This document shows positions 9,683 to 15,313 of a DNA stretch of 15,313 bases, in pieces. Below the pieces are notes generated by a model, which was not told the origin of the DNA, ran no database searches, and saw only the letters and a list, made by a program, of their open reading frames with translations. Made by a program: the position numbers and the translations under genes. The stretch covers positions 1-15,313 of the forward strand of contig RBNI01003726.1 of NCBI GenBank assembly GCA_003990745.1. The letters are read 5' to 3'. This DNA is from Jimgerdemannia flammicorona. Its lineage: Eukaryota; Mucoromycota; Endogonomycetes; Endogonales; Endogonaceae. Numbering within the stretch: the first letter of the stretch is position 1; every line of letters starts with the position of its first letter.

Positions 9683-9896
9683 GGTGGAGGAAGAGCAGTC
9701 TTTTTGTGGAAACTTTTTTTTTCTTTTTTTGTATTGTCGTCTGACGTCACTACAAAAGCCACCGACACAGGACTGCTTTTTACTGAGCAGGTGACATCAC
9801 TCGACCAACTTTTTTTTTTTTTTTGGAAGAAAAGAGCCTCTTTCACTTCTTTTGCTCGCAATTCAACCGACAGTCCGACAGTAGCGACAGTAGCCT
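9683..9896. promoter_or_regulatory. Shared divergent promoter of ERB1 and POLR1C
   Basis: Only 214 bases separate the two start codons, which point away from each other, so both promoters and 5' leaders lie here. It holds a perfect CRE-type palindrome TGACGTCA at 9742-9749 and a one-base variant TGACATCA at 9792-9799, 50 bases apart start to start. Poly-dT tracts lie at 9714-9722, 9724-9730 and 9810-9824 (15 T). No TATA box is evident. Near the POLR1C start is a short CGACAG/CGACAGTAG repetition. CREB/ATF-type bZIP binding and nucleosome exclusion by the T tracts are inferences from motif knowledge. Confidence 0.7.
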
Positions 9897-11681
9897 ATGG
9901 CCTCCAATCCAGAGCTTCTTCGCACGCGCGTTCTCATCGAGCGTGACAAAATCTCCAATGTAAGCTGCCGGCATACCAAGCTAACCTGTAACATCGTTAG
10001 ATATACTCAATCGTCTGTTCGACATCCTATAACCGAGCAGGTATCACCGAGCGACTATCCCCATCATTACCCTGGTGTCGACAACTCTTGGAGCCTCGAA
10101 AATTTCAAAAATGTACGCAAACTATACTTATTCGCTCTCACGAGCTACCATTTTTGCTGAAAATACTCATCGTTTCCCGCTTATCTTTCCGTTGCAGAAC
10201 TTCAAAGCGAAAATCAACAGGATGTCGAAGAACGAAATGGAGTTCGATCTAATAGGGATTGACGCGTCCATTGCCAATGCCTTTCGTCGCATATTGATTG
10301 CAGAGGTGCTCATTACGTAGCTTGGTTTCTGGACAAAGCAAGACGCTAAATAGCACAGCTGACATGCGCATTTCGCTCCCTCTGTCATTAAGGTGCCAAC
10401 CATGGCCATCGAGATGGTTTACATCATGAACAATACATCCATCATTCAAGACGAAGTCTTGGCTCATAGACTGGGGCTAATACCGGTCCAGGCGAACCCT
10501 ACCTTGTTTGACTACAAAAATTGTGAGCAACGAGGATGAATTGTTATTCTGGTGATATATACAATAGTTTCAAGCACACGCGATGGTTTAACCAAAATAT
10601 AACGAACCAATATACAGCGGAAGAAAGCCCTACGGACCTCAATACTATCGTATTCAAGCTCAAGATCAAGTGCGAAAATAATCTCGATGCGTCGCCTGAC
10701 GAGCAGGATCCACAAAAGAAATATAAAAATTCCAATGGTGAGGTATACTTATCGTGCATTGTTTATTTTTGTTTGTACCGATCATTTGAAAAGCCCGTAT
10801 GCTAAACCAATATGCAAATTCAGTTTATTCGGGTGACTTGATATGGGAACCAAAAGGTGATCAAATCGAACGTTTCAAGGACGATCCCATCAAGCCGGTG
10901 CTCGACGACATTTTAATTGCGAAGCTGCGGCCTGGACAGGTGAGTTCATGAGGCACTCGTCTCAAGTTCGCGTATCATGGGTTCCTGATTTTCGCGCGTT
11001 CATCGGCGAAGATCTAACCGAGTTGTCACTATTCATCTTCATTAGGAGCTTGATATTGAGATGCATTGCACTAAAGGTATCGGGAGGGAACACGCTAAGT
11101 GGTCTCCCGTAGGCAAGTATTAAGCATTGCAAACTAATTTGTTGAGACATACGTGTATGCATACACTAATATACCGGTTGGTTCCTCAACATAGCGACAG
11201 CGTCCTATCGCCTCCTGCCTGAGATTATTCTCAAGAAGGAAATCACAGGCGACCTGGCAGACAAGTTTGCTGCCTGTTTTGCTGAGGGTGTGGTGGAGGT
11301 GGTGACGGAGGATGGAGTGAAGAAGGCCAAAGTGGTGAATCCGCGCAAGGATACCGTCAGTCGGGAGGTGCTGCGGCACAGTGAATTTCAAGACATTGTA
11401 AAGTTGACGCGCGTTCGCGACCATTTCATTTGTAAGTGCACACGTTATTTTTGGTACGATGTTTTTGTTCGCTATGCTTTTTGTCGCGGAGTGCATCCCA
11501 AAATTAGAACGTTGTTTGCGCTCGCTCACGATACCGCCGACTTCATCTGTTTTCAGTTAATATTGAATCAACCGGAGCAATACTACCTCAAGAATTGTTC
11601 CTTCAAGCTATCCAAGTGTTAATAGAAAAGGCGAAATATGTAAAGGTAGCTCTCGCCAACGTAACTGCGTCAGATACGTGA
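9897..11681 (+). CDS. POLR1C: RNA polymerases I and III subunit AC40 (RPAC1), 9 exons
   Basis: Exons: 9897-9959, 10041-10112, 10198-10305, 10393-10522, 10618-10737, 10824-10939, 11046-11112, 11195-11431, 11557-11681; 345 aa, against about 346 in human. AC40 pairs with AC19 as the alpha-like dimer that nucleates Pol I and Pol III assembly in the nucleus. Seen in order: [15 protein letters not shown], then the alpha/RPB3 motif [20 protein letters not shown] (about 65-84), [59 protein letters not shown], and RVRDHFIFNIESTGA near the end. The start is the only Met giving the usual N-terminus, and phases agree at all eight introns. Intron 7 (11113-11194) is GC-AG. The last nine or so residues do not match the family, so a further 3' intron at AAG|GTAGCT (about 11646) is possible. 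Confidence 0.97.
11113..11194 (+). other. POLR1C intron 7: GC-AG intron with donor AG|GCAAGT
   Basis: The conserved [11 protein letters not shown] requires CCC GTA G to join CG ACA GCG. The only in-phase donor is GCAAGT at 11113-11118, which is the standard consensus for GC donors. The acceptor is ACATAG at 11194. GT alternatives in the neighbourhood break the frame. Confidence 0.85.
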
Positions 11682-12125
11682 TCCATTCAAATATTGGTAG
11701 CGGAGAGCTGCCATATCTCATGTAATGCCCAGCGTGATTTACGTAATTCAGGCCGCGATCTTACCTCTTGCATTGGTTGTCTACGATTTTGCTGTACCCA
11801 CAAACATTTTCAAATTTCTCCTCACGTCTGCTTTGGTTTTCAATTGCTTCTGATATCATTGGCCGGTTCGTGTGGGACACTTCGGGAATTCAATTTTACA
11901 TTTTTGCACAAATCGTGTAGCCAGCTTTCTTGTATATTACTTCTTTACATTCTTATGTGTTTCCTTTTCCTTCTATCTCGTGGAGTATGTTAAAATACCA
12001 CATGTACCCTTGAGTCTGGCAGTATCACTAGAGATTGAGGTTTATCATAAACGCCGGAAACTAAGACCGTGATCTTCCGTGGCGTGCAATCCATCCTCAC
12101 TTCCGAACACGTTCTAGCATAGCAG

Positions 12126-12138
12126 CTTCGTAGCGAAG
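12126..12138. repeat. Inverted repeat CTTCG-TAG-CGAAG
   Basis: Five-base perfect arms enclose a TAG loop, followed by an AT-rich tract. It lies about 445 bases downstream of the POLR1C stop and contains the core TTCG-N3-CGAA. Confidence 0.5.
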
Positions 12139-12671
12139 TGATTTATTATTATTATTATTTATATGTGTAGCTTTAATGACCATCTTCGATATTCCGTACC
12201 ACCTGCCCGGACAGCTACACACCTCAGGTGGCTTTGACCTTTATTCGCATCCCTTCATGTCTCATGATTTTCGTGGCAGTTTGGGGTCCGCATGCGCGGC
12301 CCCAAAGTTCTCATCACGTCGTCGGGAATGTCGGACAGGTACCGGGCCCGGTGAATGTGTCGAAAGAAGTGAGGTTGGTATTCCTGCTGGCAGAACACAC
12401 TTACGACCAAGCGCCCAATATAGGTGGGCATGAGACGTCCAAATATCTCGACAGTGTTCATTGTTCGCTCGATTGCTTTTTATGTCTGTGTTTGCTCTGT
12501 GACAGCATATATGGGTTTGTCGTTGTTGCATGCTCAGATTACTCTGCTTTCGAATCTCCTTGGCACCATGTAACTGGTTTCTACTATATAGGACTTTGTT
12601 GCTTCTGGTTCTGGCATATTATTTTACCATAATTTTAGATTTTTTTTGTGTATTATTGTTCGACATTTTGC

Positions 12672-12690
12672 CAAGTTCGCTGCGAACTTG
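12672..12690. repeat. 19-bp palindrome with nine-base arms around a central T
   Basis: CAAGTTCGC, T, GCGAACTTG: the arms are perfect reverse complements. It sits about 80 bases downstream of the stop of the minus-strand membrane-protein gene, so it would be in its 3' untranslated region or terminator zone. It shares the TTCG-N3-CGAA core with the 12126-12138 repeat. Confidence 0.75.
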
Positions 12691-12768
12691 CTTCACCATG
12701 AATTACGACGGGAAGGCGGGAAAATGAGAGGATGAATACATAATTTGTTGAGCGCTTGGATGGGATTT

Positions 12769-13548
12769 TTAAAATACAGTTCCTGCCGGGAGAATACCCG
12801 TCAAACTCTGTGAGAGAACAAACTCTTGGTTTCAGTAACGACACTAAAATTTTGAGAATACTATCGCTATTAATATAGTACTGGTATATAGTAGACGTTT
12901 GACTTACTAGGCCAATATATGCAATTCCCTGCACGACGTACACGGCCCCACTCGTCCAGGAGAGGATATCAATTCTGTAGCGAAGGGGAATTGGGTTAAA
13001 ATTGCGTCTGTTAAGAGCGGTTCCGTATGAGCGACATGTCGCACCTGATATTCCTTATTACGTTTATTGAAGCCGTCGGTTGGTAGCTCATAAGAGATAT
13101 TCCTATACTGTTATAATATTCGTGAGCCTCGCTATCAAAATATATGCAATCCACACCCACTCACATCTCACACTTACATGAGTTGTGCCATACCCATCAC
13201 GGTCTCTTTCATTTGTTCTTCTGTGAGCACTAGCGACAACACATTGTCAGGGGCAACGAACTCCATCACAACCAAGAACCCTGTCGCACCGATATAGATG
13301 ACGCGAAAGATGGCCACGAGTACAAAATACCACTGAGACATGGCGTGAGGAGAGGCATATTAGGACCGACCGTGGGTTCACTCGGTGGCTAAAGGTGAAT
13401 GTGGATCACAAACCGGAAAGGAAATGTGCGCATTCGCCGGGAACGCAAAGTCGACGTAGATGAGCACCGTCAGCGTCCCCACGACAAGGAGGCCCGTACA
13501 TGTGGCGAGGACCGCACGGATGGCGAGGGGCGAAACCGGGAGTGACAT
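12769..13548 (-). CDS. Small predicted multi-pass membrane protein, unknown function, 4 exons
   Basis: Model exons in coding order: 13414-13548, 13178-13332, 12908-12974, 12769-12807; 131 aa, phase-consistent. Donors are GTTTGT, GTAAGT and GTAAGT; acceptors are CAG at all three introns. Hydrophobic segments: about residues 9-36 (AIRAVLATCTGLLVVGTLTV and onward), 46-71 (WYFVLVAIFRVIYIGATGFL and onward) and 98-131 (ILSWTSGAVYVVQGIAYIGL then SLTGILPAGTVF). This gives three, perhaps four, membrane spans, with one polar loop holding TEEQMKETV (about 81-89). I do not recognise the family. The pattern of a FR..YIG segment, then MEFVAP, then an SGAVYVVQGI segment faintly recalls COPI-associated/Tvp15-like Golgi proteins, which is only a guess. 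The last two exons are short and least certain. Confidence 0.5.
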
Positions 13549-14199
13549 TGACGAGTAGGTTTATGAGTATTGGATTTTGAAAGTGTGGGAGGAATTAGCT
13601 CTTAGGGGTCTCCTAGAACGAAGGTGATCATTGGCCTGAGGAGAAAGGTATTGCGAGGCCTTTATACCGCGAATATTTTCCCTGTACAAAGCACGGAGAA
13701 ACTTGGCCTAAGCGAGAAGAGAAGATTCAAAACAAGACAAGATATCCCGGACATCATTATAACACATTCTATAACAATTCCTGGCATCTGTCCAGAAGCT
13801 TTAACTAGCTTACACTGTCATTGTCTGGTAGCAGCATGAAGTCTTGTTCAAAGTTTTTGAGGCTTTCGTTGTCTCGTCCTGGTTTCTTCCAATTATCATC
13901 TATAAACCTGTCGTCTCTCAGTAGTCATCGAGTAATGTAAGTTGGTCGTTTGTTACATTGTCACACTTGATCTTCTATTGTCCTGTTCACGAATGGTTTG
14001 AAATAATAGAAACTCCTAGTCGCTTTGTTACAATGAAAGCGTTCAAACCTGCTTACACTTTTGTCGTGTATGTGTCTATAGCTTGTAACAAAACCTTCAC
14101 TCAATTGAACAGTCTGGCAATTTTTTACAATAATATTTGACGCTACTCCTGGTAAGTTTTTTTTGGGTTACCTTCACTTTGCTAACATTTTTGGTTGCG

Positions 14200-14336
14200 T
14201 TTGCTGGTTGTCGTCTTCCACCGAGAGGTAAGATCAGAACGGAACCAGTGATAGTAAGCAGGATGTCCATTTGCTGGTTATCATCTTCCACCACCAGTGG
14301 CATTCTGTTTGTTTGGGCAATGGAAGATCGGAACTG
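14200..14336. repeat. Imperfect 70-bp direct duplication
   Basis: TTTGCTGGTTGTCGTCTTCC at 14200-14219 recurs as TTTGCTGGTTATCATCTTCC at 14270-14289, followed by CACC or ACC in both. The differences are two G-to-A transitions at CpG-type positions. A further related pair, TAAGATCAGAACGG (14229-14242) and GAAGATCGGAACTG (14323-14336), extends the duplication less exactly. Confidence 0.65.
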
Positions 14337-14339
14337 TTG

Positions 14340-14367
14340 CCCCCCCCTTTTTTTTTTTTTTTTTTTT
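14340..14367. repeat. C8T20 pyrimidine tract followed by CAG
   Basis: Eight C then twenty T precede CAG at 14368-14370. It looks like a strong plus-strand splice acceptor, but no coding exon could be recognised after it. It is more likely a simple homopolymer expansion. Confidence 0.85.
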
Positions 14368-14671
14368 CAGATTCTTCTTTCCATCCCGAGTAGCATTTGA
14401 TGTCTTGACAAATCTTTTGGTCGCGATTTTTCCGTGTAATATAAAAAATGTGGCAATTTCCACTTCGAAGGCCTCACTCGGACGAAATAATCCACGGCAT
14501 TGTTTCCCGCAAACATAAACAGGTTGTAGCTTTGTTGCAAACAAACCATCAAAACAAAAAATAAAAATAAAAAAATATATATCCAAAGAGGGGTTAAAAT
14601 CATCGAACAGAGGATTTATTTAGGCAAGCGGGAAGGAGTAAAACCATCGAAACGCAGGGCGCATGAGCCGT

Positions 14672-14935
14672 TGACATCACGTAAACATAGGTAAACTGGC
14701 GGTCAAAAAGAAGGCGGGCTTACCTATTGGCGAAGGGTTATCTACACGTAACTATATACACGTTCAAAATGAGTTTAAGTACAGCGAGCGTGCAGGTAAA
14801 AAGGACAGGCACTCATGAACTCCAGAACGATCTGGCTCTCAAGGAGAATTCGCACCAAACATTCCCATGGTGACGTCATCGCAACGCCAAGTGTACTGTT
14901 ACATAGAAAGTGTGTTTGACATCATTTCTCACGTG
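14672..14935. promoter_or_regulatory. Cluster of TGACRTCA octamers plus CACGTG
   Basis: TGACATCA occurs at 14672-14679 and 14917-14924, perfect TGACGTCA at 14870-14877 and CACGTG at 14930-14935. The same octamers are in the ERB1/POLR1C promoter. No start codon of a recognised gene is close: the nearest minus-strand start is at 13548, and the clpP 3' end is at 15140. Regulatory use is inference. Confidence 0.4.
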
Positions 14936-15139
14936 TTCTAGGTCATTGACAGCCAACGAGAGCATTAATCATTAGAAAAATATCTACATGCGAGCGAGCC
15001 GACACAGTAACTTCTACCATCGACGCCCCCAAAGGTGGGGAATCAGCTCTACGCAAAGTATACCCCATCGTACCCAGTCCACCGAGGCCTATATTTTCCA
15101 CCATCACTCCTTACTATTATCCCAGCCCTCAACCCGGCT

Positions 15140-15261
15140 CTACTTCGACGCCGGTGAAATGGGCTCAGGCTTGACATCTCGCTTTTCGAGCACGCGGTCG
15201 ATCAGGCCGAAACTGAGTGCCTCCTCGGCGGTCATGAAGTAGTCGCGCTCCACCATTTTCT
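15140..15261 (-). CDS. clpP: ATP-dependent Clp protease proteolytic subunit, last exon (partial)
   Basis: The minus-strand exon reads EKMVERDYFMTAEEALSFGL then IDRVLEKRDVKPEPISPASK and a TAG stop. This is the C-terminal end of ClpP, the serine-protease subunit of the mitochondrial ClpXP protease. The Asp of ERDYF aligns with the catalytic Asp of the Ser-His-Asp triad (D171 in E. coli mature numbering), and the AEEA...GLIDRVL helix-strand is typical. The Ser and His motifs lie beyond the right edge. The right exon border is placed at acceptor CGACAG (15262-15267), preceded by a pyrimidine-rich stretch; the open frame also continues past it, so the border is uncertain. The tail after RVL is about 16 residues, slightly longer than in bacteria, as is common in mitochondrial forms. 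Confidence 0.87.
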
Positions 15262-15313
15262 CTGTCGGGTGGCAGCGGTTGGTCACGGAGGAGGAAAGGG
15301 AGAGATGTAAAAA

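Larger units (their letters stand above)
11682..12768. other. Convergent intergenic region, no assignable gene
   Basis: This lies between the 3' ends of POLR1C (plus) and the small membrane-protein gene (minus). Open frames on both strands are short, and I recognise no family securely. The segment 12180-12460 is richer in GC and CpG than its surroundings. On the minus strand, 12406-12461 encodes NTVEIFGRLMPTYIGRLV followed by a GTAAGT, faintly like an MFS monocarboxylate-porter motif, but no adjoining exons were found. A (TTA)n tract lies near 12143-12159. Two palindromes are listed separately. Confidence 0.5.
13549..15139. other. Intergenic region without a recognisable gene
   Basis: This region lies between the start of the small membrane-protein gene and the stop of clpP, both on the minus strand. 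Short open frames (for example plus 13624-13839 and plus 13958-14140) show no family features. It holds a 70-bp imperfect duplication, a C8T20 tract, AT-rich sequence around 14550-14585, and a TGACRTCA/CACGTG cluster described separately. The 5' leader of the membrane-protein gene must lie near 13549-13700. Confidence 0.6.

Noticed and set aside
14368..14518. A plus-strand exon after the C8T20CAG acceptor-like tract
   Set aside because: No recognisable protein follows and no upstream donor exon was found.

Overview
This is a nuclear window from a eukaryote, most likely an early-diverging fungus (Mucoromycota-like; this is inference). The protein genes are broken by many short introns of about 50-220 nt with fungal-type splice and branch sites. 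Two of the genes are ribosome-biogenesis genes of fungal/animal type. A third encodes Integrator subunit 13, a subunit generally missing from Dikarya.

Layout. 1-1301: AT-rich, gene-poor DNA without a single CpG, probably a decayed, formerly methylated repeat. 1389-5728 (minus): 15-exon INTS13/Asunder gene. 5729-5984: short gap with a TCACGTGA palindrome. 5985-9682 (minus): 11-exon ERB1/BOP1 gene. 9683-9896: 214-bp divergent promoter with a perfect TGACGTCA octamer, a TGACATCA variant and poly-dT tracts. 9897-11681 (plus): 9-exon POLR1C/RPC40 gene. 11682-12768: convergent intergenic region with two TTCG-N3-CGAA palindromes. 12769-13548 (minus): small 4-exon membrane-protein gene of unknown function. 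13549-15139: intergenic, with a 70-bp imperfect duplication, a C8T20 tract and a cluster of TGACRTCA sites. 15140-15261 (minus): last exon of a mitochondrial-type ClpP gene that runs off the right edge.

Exon models were built by eye, keeping reading phase across GT-AG (and two GC-AG) introns and using similarity to the known families. ERB1 (832 aa) and POLR1C (345 aa) come out complete and collinear with their families. INTS13 comes out at 992 aa, with two uncertain splice choices near its C-terminal third. ERB1 (60S maturation, PeBoW complex) and POLR1C (Pol I/Pol III assembly) both serve ribosome production and share one promoter. INTS13 acts in snRNA 3'-end processing and transcription attenuation. 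I see no CRISPR array, intact transposon, tRNA or rRNA gene, and no convincing new multi-gene system. The points most worth checking are the CpG void, the TGACRTCA-bearing shared promoter, the GC-AG introns (one of them stop-free and in frame) and the divergent fungal Integrator subunit.
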